64,000 nucleotides of DNA, from contig OZ005606.1 in assembly GCA_963930655.1 (NCBI GenBank), positions 11,427,501-11,491,500 of the forward strand. Reading direction: 5' to 3'. How positions within the stretch are numbered: position 1 is the first letter of the stretch; every line of letters begins with the position of its first letter. The position numbers and the translations under genes are program-made. The notes under the pieces are model-generated. The model did no database searches, was not told the DNA's origin, and worked only from the letters and a program-made list of their open reading frames with translations. The stretch comes from Myrica gale. Taxonomy: Eukaryota; Streptophyta; Magnoliopsida; Fagales; Myricaceae. Positions 10,545 through 23,263 of this stretch are shown here, piece by piece.

Positions 10545-11755
10545 AAGGGCGGAACGAGGGGGGCGAAGGGTGGCGGCCGACACCCATTGCTCCCAAAAAA
10601 ATTATATATATATATATTTTAATAAAAGATGGCCTAGGCACGATCCCATCAAGGCCATGCTGTTTTTTTATTTTTTTACAAGCAGAGTGAAAAAAAGAAA
10701 AGAAAAAATGCTTCATCTCTTTCACGCAGCTGAAGCCTCTCTCCCATTCTCTCTCTCTCTCTCTCTCTGCTCGTTGCCCACCGGCCACAGCCGACGCTCA
10801 GCCGTTCCCCACCGGCCGCCAGATGAACTTTTCTTTTACTGATTTAATCTCTCTCTTTCTCTCCCATATCTTGATTTAATCTCTCTGTTTCTCTTAGTGT
10901 TCACTGCAGCTTCCGCCCCTGCCTCTGCCGGCCGCCCACCACCACCAGTCCACCTGCCACTTTTCTCTCTCTCTCTCTCTCTCTTTCACAGAATCATGGA
11001 CAACCGGACAGGTAATGGCGTAATGCTCACTGAGTCACTTCTCTATTTTTTTTCCTCCTAATGGCCGAATTTGATTAATTTGATATAATGATATTTGCAT
11101 TGCTTAATTTCATATAATGATTAATTTGATATAATTTGAATTTGTGGATTGATGTTATGCATCTTTGTTATGTGGATTGCTAATATTGGGGATTTTTTTT
11201 AGAATTGATCTTCAATTGCATTTCTTTTGTTGACAAGCAATTATCTCTTTCATAATGGTTGACACTTGATTATGTGAAAGGAAATGATGATTATGTAATT
11301 AAGAAACATCTATCCAACATAGATAATTTTTCTCCGTGTGACAGGTGTTGAATGTAAGTAAGCTTTTCTATAGGATTGTGTGATGTTGTATTGGTGTTTG
11401 TTCTGGGGGTGGACGTGGGATGGGAAGAGATAGCTTTAGTGTTTGGTTATTGCTAATCATTTAGTAAATGAAGCTTTGTTATTTATGGATCTTAATAGTC
11501 TTTTATTTCCTTTTCCCTGCCCCATAGTCACATCTGAGGGAATGAAACACCATTGAGTTGGACAGTAACTCATAAGACAAAATAAAAGGCCACAGGGCCG
11601 GGGGAAGGAGGAGGGGAGATGAGAGAGTTTGACAGAGTCTGCGAGGGGGTGATGCCTGGGATGGATGTTTCATCAGAGGCGGATGTAGGGGGCGGCCGCC
11701 ACCCATTGGACCGGAGGAAAAAAAAAATTACAAGGTTTTTTTTTTAATATATAAG

Positions 11756-11943
11756 TTGGTCTGGGCCTATGGGCCCGATCCCCATAGGCCCAGACCAACC
11801 CTGTAGCGCCTGGGCCAATGGGGAGCCCGACCCCCATTGGCCCAGACCATTCAAAGATTTTCCTAAGGGCCAGGGCCTAGCAGGCCCAGGCCCTTTTATT
11901 TTTTAACGGGCAGAGGGTGAACGACGCCGTTTCACCCTCTGCC
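11756..11943. other. cluster of four perfect or near-perfect hairpins
   Basis: Four consecutive palindromes lie near the hAT left end: 11756-11798 (arms with GGTCTGGGCCTATGGG), about 11808-11848 (GGGCCAATGGGG), about 11865-11893 (AGGGCCAGGGCCT) and 11908-11943 (GGCAGAGGGTGAA). They share GGGCC and CCCAGACC words. They could be transposase-binding subterminal structure; the role is inferred. Confidence 0.7.
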
Positions 11944-13770
11944 TTAAAAAAAATCAAAAACTCGATCTCTCTCTCTCTCTATCTCTCACTCTACCTGCTT
12001 TCTCTCTCTCTCGCGAATCCGCGATCGCCCACCGCCACATGGCCGCACCGCACCAGTCACCACCGTGCCCAGCCCACTGCGCCGATCGCCCACCCCCGCT
12101 TGCGCCGCCCGGCACCGCAGGTCCGCAGCCTGCCCAGTACCCACTGCCCAGTGCCCACCGGCCCCGCCCCTGCACCGCAGCCCGCAGCCGTCGACGCCGA
12201 TCGACCACCGCCCTGCTTTCTTTTTCCCGTTGGAGTGTTGCCAAAAGCCGATCGCCCAAGTCCCAGACTCCCAACGAACGGCCAACGACATGTTCTTTCC
12301 TAGGCTATTTTTTCTTTTTTCCGTTGGAGTTTGTGAATTGTGATTGTCACTGTATCTCTGTGAATTTTGAATTTGGGGTTTCTAGTTCTTTTGTTTGTAT
12401 AACTCCTGCTAATTGATACAACATAGTCTGTGTCTCTGTGAATTTGGATTTTGGGTTGCTAGTTCGAATTTGGGGTTTCTAGTTCTTAGGTCATGAAGCC
12501 TAGAACTTTCTAGTGTCTGCTTGCTACCAGTTCTTATTTGCGCCATTCATTTTCAGTCAATTACCCGTCTGTTATGCCACTGTCTAAAAGTCTTTAAATT
12601 ATTAGAAAAATAGTCTAGTTATATGGAATCCAATGTACTGAACTCTTGCAGCAAGAAAAGGCAAGGTCCAGGGAAATTTACGAAGTGACATTATATGACA
12701 AAGGATGCTAATTACAAGGGGGAACACATACAATTATGCTTATTGTCTCTTGAGCGTTTAAGGAAAGAGTGGAAAATAGAAAGAAACAATCTTAAGTCAC
12801 CTTTCTGTTTCACCCAACAGACAAATATTTGGATGAAATTTGGTGGTTCAGTGATACAAAAAAGCCTACATTTCATCTGTTTTCTTCTTGCAGCTTTACT
12901 GACCCCATAAATTAAAGCTTTGTCTTTGTTGTCTGCTTTACTTAATCTATGAAGTTAACAGCCAGTGAATCGTAGTTTCTCTGCTAGTCGGCAATGACTT
13001 ATTTAGTAATGGTGGACTGGATCAACAACCTTCGTTTCGTTCTTCCTTCTATGCAATCAGATTGAACGAGACATTAATTTGACTGAAGTTTACTAAAAAA
13101 GGTCTCTACTCCAACTTTATCTTTGTAAGAGATATGTTAAAACAAAATAAATAAGAAGAGAGGTACGTGAGCCAAGAGACAAATATAAGAGTAGAAAGGA
13201 GGAGAGGGAGAGAGAGAGTGGTCGGTGGGAGAATTTACAGCTTCCTTGGGGTGGGAAAAGACAGTGATGCGAGAGAAGGTTCTTAGCTCAAATGTTCTTA
13301 GCTCAAATGCTCTTTTCCAAAAACCGTAAAATTTTGAACTGTTTTTATTTGGTTTTTAGCTCAAATGCTCTTTTCCATATGCGGCCTGTTTTTTACGGTT
13401 TCAATTTTTGTAGGATCCTCGGGATTTTACACTTGACAATTGTTGGACCTCTGACTCCTAGTATGTCTCTCTATCCAATATTCTCTCTATCCAATATTCT
13501 CTCTAAAAATGTTTTAGGGTTTGAATTTTTGTGAGTTGTGAAATTGTTGGAGGATGAGATTGGATTGGTTTGGATATTTGTGAGTTGTGAAATTGTTGGA
13601 GGATGAGATTGGATTGACTTGGATATTTGAGTTGTGAAATTGTTGGAGGATGTGATTGAATTGGTTTTGGAATTTAGATATATGTGATTTGTGAAATTTT
13701 TTTCATATTTTGAATTGGTTTGTGAAATTGTTGATTGATTGTGTTCACTTTGTTTTATTTTGTTTAGATA

Positions 13771-15588
13771 ATGCATAAGTGGGTGGTAAGAAAGTCACGC
13801 AGCGTGGAGTCTTCTAATACTCCCAACGTGGCTACTAATTCTGAAACGGATAGTAGTTCAAAAGATCTCGCATTATGTTTAGTCCGGATGATGTTATTGC
13901 TGACCCAGGGTTACGTAAACCTATTGAAGAATATGATGTTGGGATTAGAGATCAAGTTCGTAGGGAGTACTTGATCAAAGGTCTTTTTCAACCCCGTGGC
14001 CATGATTTTCCCAAGAAGCAATACGGGCAAGAAATGAGGGGTTTTAGGGAGGTATGGTTTAAAGATTTTAATTGGTTGGAATATAGTGTATCAAAGGATG
14101 ACGCATATTGCTTGTGGTGTTATCTGTTTAGGCGACCTAGAGGAGGGAAGTCTGGGGGAGATAAGTTTACATCTACTGGGGCATCAAACATGCGAGGAGA
14201 GTTCAATGGGTTGAAGTCACTCATTTTGAGGGATAATCCTTCTGCTATCTATATCCACTGTTTTGCTCACCAACTCCAATTGACTATTGTGAGTATTGCA
14301 AAGAATAACTTGCAAGTTGGTGATTTTATTAGTTATACTTCCCAGATTGTGAATATGGTCGGAGCGTCATGTAAAAGGAAAGATGCTCTTCGACAAAGTT
14401 TTCATGAGAATATTGTGGAACGGTTGGACAAAGGAGAGATTTCTAGTGGAATGGGCAAAAATCAAGAAATCAGTCTCACACGACCAGGTGATTATTATAT
14501 TTCATTATCTATGATTAATATAATTTTTTTATTTGTTTATAGTTTTATAATTCTTATAATATTGTAGGTGACACTCGTTGGGGTTCATACCACCGTACAA
14601 TAATCTGTCTCTTCACTATGTGGTCCTCAGTATTGGACGTGCTTGAACACATAAAAGATGATGGTACTCTCCCAGAACAAAGATGCTCGGCTATGAGTTT
14701 GATGGATAAGATGGAGAATTTTGAGTTTGTATTCACTATGCATCTGTTGAGGAATATATTGGGAATTACAAATGAATTGTCACAAGCCTTACAGCGAAAA
14801 GATCAAGATATTGTTAATGCTATGGGTTTGGTTGGAGTTGTGAAGGAACAGTTGCAAGAAATGAGAGATATAGAATGAGATGGATTCTTGGAAGAAGTCA
14901 AAACTTTTTGTGTGGATAAATCTGTTAGTGTGCCGAATATGGAAGACATTATACTAACCTGTAGTCGTTCGAGGCGTAGAGGGCAAAATATTACTTATTT
15001 CCATCATTTTCGTGTGGAAGTATATTGTCAAGTTATTGATTTGATCATTGAGGAGATGAATAGTCGGTTCACAGTAGCAAATACAGAGTTACTTCTCTAC
15101 ATAGCATGCCTTGATCCAAAAAATTCATTCTCAGCGTTTGATCATGCTAAGTTACGTCGTCTTGCTGAGCTTTATCCAGAAGATTTCACAACAGATGATC
15201 ATTTGATACTTAGAAATCAGCTTAATACCTATATTAGAGATGTTAGAAGAAATGTTGCTTTTTCTAGACTTGAAGATATTGGAGGTTTTGCTATGAAGAT
15301 GGTTGAGACCAAAAAGAATACTCTATTTCCATTAGTTTATCGACTCATTGAATTGACATTGGTCTTACCAGTTGCAACTGCGACCGTTGAAAGAGTATTT
15401 TCTGCAATGAATATCATCAAGAGTGATTTGCGTAACAGGATGGGGGATGACTGGATGAATGATTGCTTGGTATAGTATACATCGAGCAAGAAGTTTTAAA
15501 AAATATTGAGAACGAAGCTATTTTGCAACATTTCCAGAAGATGCAAAAACGTAGGATGCAATTGTCATCTCTCAGTCGTACTACATAG
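13771..15588 (+). pseudogene. hAT transposase (TTF-type zinc finger / hAT dimerisation), decayed
   Basis: Related to the plant zinc-finger MYM/TTF-domain hAT transposases. The start MHKWVVRKSR is followed by a shifted frame carrying the TTF-like segment (RREYLIKGLFQPRGHDFPKK … WLEYSVSKDDAYCLWCYLF). Next comes the catalytic-domain motif GASNMRGEFNGLK with CFAHQLQLT, joined to the TTF part after FTSTG with about 200 or more residues apparently deleted. A phase-preserving intron with GT-AG borders (14488-14567) separates RPG from DTRWGS. The C-terminus has the hAT dimerisation block TATVERVFSAMNIIKSDLRN. Damage seen: a frameshift near 13860, the internal deletion, an in-frame TGA at 14876-14878, and a 5-bp duplication after DCLV near 15475. 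It cannot make an active transposase. Confidence 0.85.
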
Positions 15589-15753
15589 TATGGTACATGT
15601 ATTCTATTATTTTTAATGCTTTTAGTATTTAATTTTCGATATTGTAACTTTAAGAAAATTGTTTGCATTACGAAGAAAAAAAAAATCTTGTTATTTTGCA
15701 TGTAAAGTTCGACCCCCATGAAAATCCATCCTGGATCCGCCACTGTGTTTCAT

Positions 15754-16559
15754 ACCGATCAATCTATTAGGTTGCCTTGTTGGCTTTTGTAACATCACAG
15801 TTTCTATGGTATCCACATTTTCTATGTCTACTATTTGCATGCACTTTAGAAATCAGAGTATGTCATGTTAAACATTTAAGCAATTGACGGATATACATGT
15901 ATCGTATTGTATATCATAAATATCAAATGTTGACCAAGGTTTAGGATATCCTTGTTCCAGTATTTGCTACCAACTTAGTTAGTTCATACTTCATAGTCAT
16001 ACACCAAACTCTGCTCCATTCTCTGTTCGATTTTGTGAGTTATATTGGCTCTAAGAAATTGTTGACCTCGAAATTTACTTAGAAATTGTTGTATGCCCAG
16101 TGCTTGCACATTTTAAAGTATGGTGACCATATATGTCTGGTTTTGAGTTCTTGGGATCAATGGGTAATGTCTCAATAAATAGTCTATCAAAACCAGTTTG
16201 TTCCTTTCTTTCTTGGATCTTTTTTATGTGTTAGTTTTTTATTTTATTGGGGTACTCAATGGTAAGTAGCCTAAAGCCTCCCAAATCCTCCCTCCCATGG
16301 GTTGAACTGAAGATTCTGATTTCAGAATCAACTGCACACAAGAAATGGCAACACTTGCAAAAAATCTCTTAACCATTATTAGAACTTTAAAATATACTGT
16401 AGCATGATGATATTGCATATCAACTTTATTGTGCTTATTGTTTTTGGGGCTTTGATTTTTGATAAATAGAGGTGTAGTTAGATTCTCTGTTCAGCACGAA
16501 CTAGGTCACAGCCTGAGCAATACATAGAACTGTTTGTCACTGAGTCGAAATTTTGTATG
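15754..16559. other. spacer between nested hAT and outer hAT right end
   Basis: AT-rich, intron-like sequence with no recognised coding match. It may be residual interior of the outer hAT element. Confidence 0.35.
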
Positions 16560-16828
16560 GTGATATACATCGAGCAAGAAATTTTTAAAACTATTGAGAA
16601 CGAAACCATTTTGCAACATTTTCAGAAAATGCAGATGCGTAGGATCCAATTGTCACCTCTCAGTAACAGTACATAGTACGATACATGTATTTCAATATTT
16701 TTAATGTTTTTCGTCTTTAATTTTCGTTATTGTAATTCTAAGAAAATTTTTGTATTATGAAGATTTTTTTTTGTCATTTGGCCTTTAAAGTTCGACACCA
16801 GTGAATATTAATTCTGGTTCCGCCACTG

Positions 16829-17386
16829 GTGGTGTAAGTAAATTTTATATCATGACGCCCCAAAAACTCATTGAGCTAGCTTGGGGACTGGCAAGCAGTA
16901 GAAAACCCTTCTTGTGGATTATAAGGCCAGATCTCGTGGTAGGCGATTCGTTCGTTACTGAAACTAAAGATAGAGGCATGTTAGCAAGTTGGTGTCCTCA
17001 AGAACAAGTTCTAAAGCACCTTTCAATAGGAGGATTCTTTTCACATAGTGGGTGGAATTCAGTGCTTGAGAGCGTGTGCAATGGAGTGCCAATATATGAT
17101 CTGTTGGCCTTTCTTTGCCGACCATCAGACCAACTGCCGATATTGTTGTGCTGAGTGGGGCATTGGGATAGAGATGGACAGTGACGTTAAGAGAGGGGAA
17201 GTGGAAAGACTTGTAACAGAGTTAATGTAGGGTGATAAGGGCAAAGAACTGAAAAAGAATGCAAAGGAGAAGAAGACAAAGCGGAGGCGGCCGCCAAACC
17301 CGGTGGATCTTCTTACAAGAACTTGGACAAGTTGATCGATATTCTCGTTCCTGGAAATGCTTAAACAAAGCAAAAGAAGCCACTGA
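16829..17386 (+). pseudogene. UGT85-type glycosyltransferase, 3' fragment
   Basis: Closely matches the second-exon 3' half of the UGT at 33520-39584, from TPQKLIELAWGLASSRKPFL to the stop. It covers most of the donor-sugar PSPG box, [20 protein letters not shown] then GWNSVLES, and keeps the Trp of HSGWNS that the other copy has lost. Compared with that copy it lacks a block of about 18 bases (the AILPPE segment), has a small insertion after GVP that shifts the frame, and has a stop in place of the Glu codon after the second VTELM. The 5' two thirds of the gene are missing: the sequence begins exactly at the right end of a hAT relic (16828). The downstream flank to about 17692 also matches the other copy. 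Confidence 0.88.
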
Positions 17387-18364
17387 ATCCAAGTTTATAC
17401 CCAACTATCTTGCTCTCTTGGGGTCCTCTGCTATTCCTGTTTGTATGTCGTTGATCCTACGTTTTCACACAAGTCTATTCCCACTTTTCTTACGATAAAA
17501 TCAAATGATGTGATTTGTCTTTTAAAATTGATCAAATATTCTACTCTGCAATAGCATTTCTATTTATGCAGGCGGCCAGCGAATGAGCTTGTGATTTGTG
17601 TTTTCTAAGTCTTACGCTCCACCATTGTTGCTATAGAATATTTATCGTTTTTCTTAACTAATTAAGGTAGCCAATGGCCAAGGTTCTTTAATTGGTGTCC
17701 GTCCCTTCCTCAATAAGCCGTACTTAATCCACTTAATTGATGGTCAAGGTTGAGTTATATATTAACAATTCATATGATTTTCGAAATCCTACTTCTGAGG
17801 TGAGTGTTCACCTATGACAAAATATATATATTATGAAAGTGAGTGTTCACCTATGATAAAATCTCCGTACGTTTTGTTTCTTTGATAAAAGAATAAATAA
17901 TGGGAAGGATATGCTTTGCGTGGTTCTGCAGATTCATTTCAAATGTGAATCATTTTAAGGGATAATGGTAATATTAATGAGCTATATAATATGGGCTATG
18001 GCATATTCTACGAAGGCTAATAATATGGTCATACTTACCCAAATAATAATTTAATAATATGGTCAGCTTTAACTGCTGTTATTGTCAGGGAGATGGAAAC
18101 TCTGCGAGGCCTCGGGCTGGGCTAGGCTGGGCTTTTCCTGAGGCAAGGGCTTAAGAACCCAAACCAACAATTTAAAGTTCGTACCAAAGTGTGCTGCCTG
18201 GATCCAAAGTGGGGGTGGCCCAAGTTTTGAATGGGGTAATGGTGCGTTTGGGCTTCACTCACTGACCTTGCAAAGGAGGCTTATATATCCATAATTCAGC
18301 AAACACTCGTGCGCTGACCTTATTCCTACAGTACTGATTATATTTTTGGTTCTTATACGGGACT

Positions 18365-20440
18365 CTATATTGATCGTTGATGAAAAATAAAGCAATGGGG
18401 GAGGGGAGATACTGGAACGGGAATTTCTTCACTATTTTTCAACTTCGGCCGAGAAAAGTGTTTTGTGCTTTTAGACTTTGATGATGGTCCATTTTTACTG
18501 CTGCTCCAAGGGAGGAAGGTAACGAGCGAGTGTCTATGTGGCAAAGTCGTGCACACCGATTCAATATTCTTCAAGGATGAGCAAGCATTGCGCTCCCACT
18601 TTCCCGAAAAGCTCGTTCATACCAGCTCAACTAGAGGTGAGGAAAAAATAACCAGCCACTGCAAGAGAGATCTGACACATTTAAAGATTACCAACATGTT
18701 CATGTCCGCCGAAAGTCGATTCAAAAATATAGTTGCCGCAAGGTCCTTCCCACAAAATCCAAGAGAAATGAACTTATTAGAACCAACAGAAATAAAAACA
18801 AAACACAAAACAAAGAACCACTTGACCGATCAACGGCTGGCCAAAAAACATGGCCGAAGAAAACCACCACAAGCAGCCCAAGCAAAGCAGAAGATAGTCG
18901 AGCGCGTGAGATACACGAGCGCGCGTGGGGTCATCATGATAGGATGCTTACAAATGATGTCATGGAGAGGTATTTATACTACCTTCAAAGGCTTGGGCGG
19001 CAAGGCCTTTCCTTGTAAAGGAAAGACTTGTTGCACACTCAACAAATCTCCTCTAGATCCTATTGAGGTTTAAAAGGAAAGATCTTTGTAGAGATCATGC
19101 ATTTTTTTCTCAAGAGAAGGACAAATCAATCAAAGATTGATTGTCCACCAAATTAGGGATGTGACCAGCCATAAGCTTCCATATAGGGAGCAAAGGAATT
19201 AGCCACATGCCTAAAAGCCTCTTAACTTCAATTAAGGAATGATCTTTCCAAAATAGGACTAAGATTATTGTCTTAATCGAATTAAGCCAAAATGGCAATG
19301 TTTTGATATCAAAGCAAATAACATAACATACCATAAATGGTGGGATTCGGCCATATAGTGATGAGTGACCCTATATGGCATTTGATTGTCACTTGTGGTG
19401 GTTGCCGCAACTGTGCTCCGCCGCTCCACCACCACGTAGGGTGATGACTCCAAAATGATACACATGGTCTCCTGAGTATTTTGAAACCAACCTCCTATGT
19501 GCTCCTCCATGTACCGCCGTGTTCGATGGTCGTGTAGTGATGCCACCAATCAACTCTATTTGGTCTCGGGATCTATCCTGAGTCAACTCTCCATGCACTT
19601 TTGGTTGCGCCGACACGACTGATGGTCTGTTGATGGCACCTTCGTTGTGCTCCTCAACTCCTCCTGAGTCGTTGTGCATCGCCTTTCCACATGCTTTGTC
19701 TGAGCCATGTCGAGGCTTGTGGCCTTGCAGGCTCTTGTTCTCTCTTGGCAATGTCGTGGGGCATGCCAATGCGTTGTTAGGTGTGTCATGGCTTGGGTCA
19801 TGGCATGTCATGGGCGTGTCAGATGTCTCGACAAGCCTCGCCTCGCCTAGGTCTCGAGTTGGGGTCTTGTCTCATCATGTGTCGTCGCGGCAGCTCAGTA
19901 AGGGTGAACAGAAGAAAGCTGGAAGCTGCTAAGCTTTGCTATGCTGTGAGTGGCCACCAAAATGCCTCAAAATTGCCTAGATCTAGCCAAGAGAGAAGCC
20001 AAAAAGAAGGTGCAGACAGACATAGTCATGGATGAGAAAATGAGACAAACGACCAAGGCGAATAGAAGGAAGGAGAAGGGGCCGAAGACAAACGATGGGG
20101 GCAGGGAGCAAGCGATGCAGGGGGGAGGTTCTAGAGAGAGGGCAAATGCTCTCTCTCTAGAATACGGCCAAAACAATTGAGACCTCCACTTGTGGCAGAG
20201 TTTGCTTTGGGTCTTTGGACCGGTTTTGAAACTATGAGTCTTTTGGTCTATTTGTATACGGCTTTTAAGACCAGTTGGATTCAGGCCCTTGAGGCCAGTA
20301 TTTGTGTGGTCTTTCGGGCTTTTAACATTATTGTAATGGACTTTATGTCCTTGTTCTTTTGTAACCGGCCTTGAAGGGCTAATTCTATTCAGCACACCTG
20401 TAATTTTTGAAGTGAAATGAATTTTCATGTTTGCTTAAAA
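18365..20440. other. unclassified repeat-like block in copy A
   Basis: Conserved with 45660-47700 but full of small indels. It has a GC-richer middle and ends in a stretch resembling a transcript 3' end (gaagtgaaatgaattttcat followed by an A run). A perfect-arm hairpin with CTAGAGAGAG arms lies at about 20130-20161 and is conserved in copy B. I see no protein family match, and open frames are not conserved between the copies, so it is probably an old non-coding element. Confidence 0.4.
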
Positions 20441-21993
20441 AAAATTGAAAGTTAGTCTTTTCAATCATTGAGATATGGCTTTTGAGACTTTCACTTTAAT
20501 AAACTTTTCGTGGTGAAAAATAGTAGAGCTTCGAAACGGTAAAGTTGAGAGCCCTTTTTCTTTTATTGGTTCTTTGAGCTCGTTAGTCCATAACCTGATT
20601 TCTTCGTACAGATGGGAAATTTCCTTTATGAATTATCAGTTCACATGTCTAGGGTATCAATATTCTTTTTTTTATGTGAAGTTTTGTTTTTAATAGTAGA
20701 ATTATTCTATGGTTTCTGAAAAATAGACTGTCCTGTCAAAGGGTAGCTCTAAGTTGAAATTCAAAGATCCAATAGTTGCTTTCAAAGGCGTCCTCTCGAC
20801 TTCGTCTTGTCTTTTTCCATGGAGTTTTCATGTAAGTTCCAGGCCAACTGCACATCCATTACCCACTTCAAACCCACGTCCCATAATAACTAGAACGTTG
20901 GTCCTCATGCATCAAATTAATAATCAACAAGATAATGCAGCACAACCATAACTTTGACACGGGTTTTTTTTAGGTAAAGTGTCATCTGATGTTAGCCCTC
21001 TCTGAATTCTCTGCCGATCATCTCCTCAATGATGAAGTGGGTCGCTTTTCGTGTCCTTAAAAACTTAGATACTCATGTCGTTCAATGCCAAGATAATGCC
21101 ACATTTGGGTACTGTTATACTTAATTCTTAATCGATGCCTCTCAACTGATTGGCTTCATCTTTCTATTCCAGTAATAATTAGGTTTGGCAACTACATTTA
21201 CATTATTTTATTCCGGTTCTTGTTTGGCTTCCATTTCCGCCCTAATGTCACTGATAAGAAAAAGAAAACGATGAACTTAATGATTCCCCAATTTTATGTG
21301 GCTCTGAGACTCATAAACTTGCCTATGTTAGATGTCGTTGATCAAGCAAGAACTTGATACTATCTGGTTAAAGAGCTGCAGATTGGTCATATCTATCTGG
21401 TTAAAGAGAGGGTTGAACATGCTGCAAACGTGGACAGTTTTGACTATGAACCGCAGGGATAAGAGAGTCTTGCATTTCTTTTTTCCCTTTCAAGTTTCAT
21501 TGAAGATGATTCTTTCTGGTGAAAAAAAAAAACAGATAACTAAGGAAAATCGACCTCTAAATATTTTATGCAGCCCTCTGTCTCTCTCGCGGAAAGGAGC
21601 TGCTGTGTAATGCATGAACTGGAAAAGGGAAATTGTTTTATTTGCTTCATCAAACATTGAGTGGGATTGGGATGCTGTTACTGTTAGCATAATTCTTTGG
21701 ATACTGGCCCATCCAGTGGGCTTATCCATCCTGCACCCGTGCATTCTTTCTTGTGTTAGCTAGTCAGCCAGTGCTGCCTAGCTTCAAAGTACTTTGAAAG
21801 AGTTTGTCGCCACTCGGACAAAAATAATGCCAAGTTGTTGGACTATATTATCATAATCATTGGCTCAACTTGCCCTCTCACCTTATAGCTCCTTATAATA
21901 ATATTAACCATTCGGATGCAGATGGGTCTCCTACCTTGTTTGTAGCAGTACTAGATGGAGTAGTCCTCTTAAAGAGAGGTGGGTGAAAGAGGT

Positions 21994-23215
21994 TGTTACG
22001 GAAATTTTAATTGGCATCACGTGACTCATTGTAAAAGGGTATCTTTGTAATTTGTAAAGTTTCTAGAAGTAGGAATTGATGTGCTGTACCGTGGGTTATG
22101 ATAAAGGCCTCATTAAGGGCAATTATGACATTGTCTACGCTTCTAGAAGACTTGAGAAAGGAGGCTTAAAGCTTATCTGCATCTTACGGGTGGAAATCAG
22201 TTCGCATAACAGAGAGTTGTTTTTGGGTGTTTCGAAGAGAGCTTTCCATCTTTCTTGTTTCCAAGATTCGGTGATATTGAAGATTCGTAGATTTCTTGTG
22301 CTGATCTGTAAAGCCTTCCACGTGATGATGAAGATCTGATTACATGAAGATTTCAATGTGTTGATTGATTGGAAAATCAAAGAGTTAAAGATCACCGGAG
22401 TTTTTCCCCCAAATCCGATTTTGTGAAGATCAGAGATTCAGAGGTTCTGAGTCTGTAAGGTTGAAGGTTTCAGCCTTGGCCCAAGATTGCACAAGGTTTG
22501 TGCTTGAAGATCTGTTGCCGTTTCGAGATCGTGGCTTCCATATTCAACATAGAGGTTCTATGTTTGAAGTGTGATTCGGTTTGGTAAACCGAGATTGGTT
22601 CAAGGGTTGGTTGATTAGGCTAGGTTAGTCTTGTATAGATCACCTTGTAACCTTTGGAAGCTAGTGGATTCGATCGGCCTACGGGCCCGGAGAGTTTTTC
22701 TCCTTAAGGAAGTTCCTTAGGGAGTTTTCTCTTCGTAACCATTTCTTGTGTTACATCTTTATTATTGTTTTATTGCTTTGATAAATTGCTAGTTTACTAA
22801 CCAATTGGTTTTCTGTGTTGTGAGGATTTCACTGTGATATTTGGTATATATCCTCCCTGATTCGGTTGGTAAGAATACATTGTGGTTTACTGATTCAAAG
22901 TTTAGATAAGCTACTGATTGTGTTTCGGTTGTACAAGATTAATCTTGAAAAAATTATTGATTCTGTCCAGTATAGTCTCTTCGGAGTCACTTGAGGTATA
23001 TTCGGATATCTTTGTTTTTCAGATTTGTATAGCTACTGTTTATCTAGTCTTTGTTCTTATCTGATTTGTAATAAGATAGTAGATTCTTGATAAAGATTAA
23101 TTGTGAATAGGTTGTGTTTTGAAAAAGTTTTTTGTTGTTGGATAAAATTTTCAGTATACCTATTCACCCCCCTCTAGGTATTTTCCGCACATTTGGGTCT
23201 AAATTAGGTTGTTCA
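21994..23215 (+). repeat. 5' LTR of the gag-only element
   Basis: It begins TGTTACGGAAATTTTAATTG and ends TTAGGTTGTTCA. Nearly identical to the 3' LTR at 26965-28201. Confidence 0.93.
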
Positions 23216-23263
23216 ATTGGTATCAGAGCCATAAGTCGTTCCTTGACCCAAATAGATTTTAAA

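Larger units (their letters stand above)
11674..15745 (+). mobile_element. full-length hAT transposon with TTF-type transposase
   Basis: The left end CAGAGGCGGATGTAGG and the right end CCTGGATCCGCCACTG form inverted repeats. The flanks are TGTTTCAT at 11666-11673 and again at 15746-15753, a perfect 8-bp target duplication diagnostic of hAT elements. The element is 4,072 bp long. It contains a GC-rich left subterminal zone with strong hairpins, a CT-rich leader, and a transposase gene at about 13771-15588 that is now broken. It sits inside an older, related element. Confidence 0.9.
10544..16828 (+). mobile_element. outer hAT relic, interrupted by a nested hAT
   Basis: The left end reads CAAGGGCGGAACGAGG and the right end TCTGGTTCCGCCACTG, both of the CAGNGGCGGA type seen in the inner element. 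The region before the right end (16560-16828) is a diverged copy of the transposase C-terminal tail and 3' end of the inner hAT. Left of the nested insertion are CT-rich leader-like sequences. The two flanks do not match as an 8-bp duplication, so the pair may have been rearranged or may come from two different copies. Most of the transposase gene is missing. Confidence 0.5.

Noticed and set aside
11917-12416. Several overlapping open frames on both strands (up to 128 aa)
   Set aside because: They arise from CT-rich and GC-rich low-complexity sequence in the hAT leader; the products are Pro/Arg/Gly-rich with no family match.
10544-16828. Single intact outer hAT with its own target duplication
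   Set aside because: The left flank (tttgtagg) and right flank (gtggtgta) are different, so an intact element cannot be claimed.
22076-22339. 87-aa open frame in the LTR, repeated identically at 27047-27310
   Set aside because: It is repeated only because the two LTRs are near-identical; no domain and no conserved start context.
23132-23263. Upstream Met extending the gag frame into the LTR
   Set aside because: The extension crosses the LTR end and the primer-binding site; the Met at 23264 fits Copia-type Gag starts.
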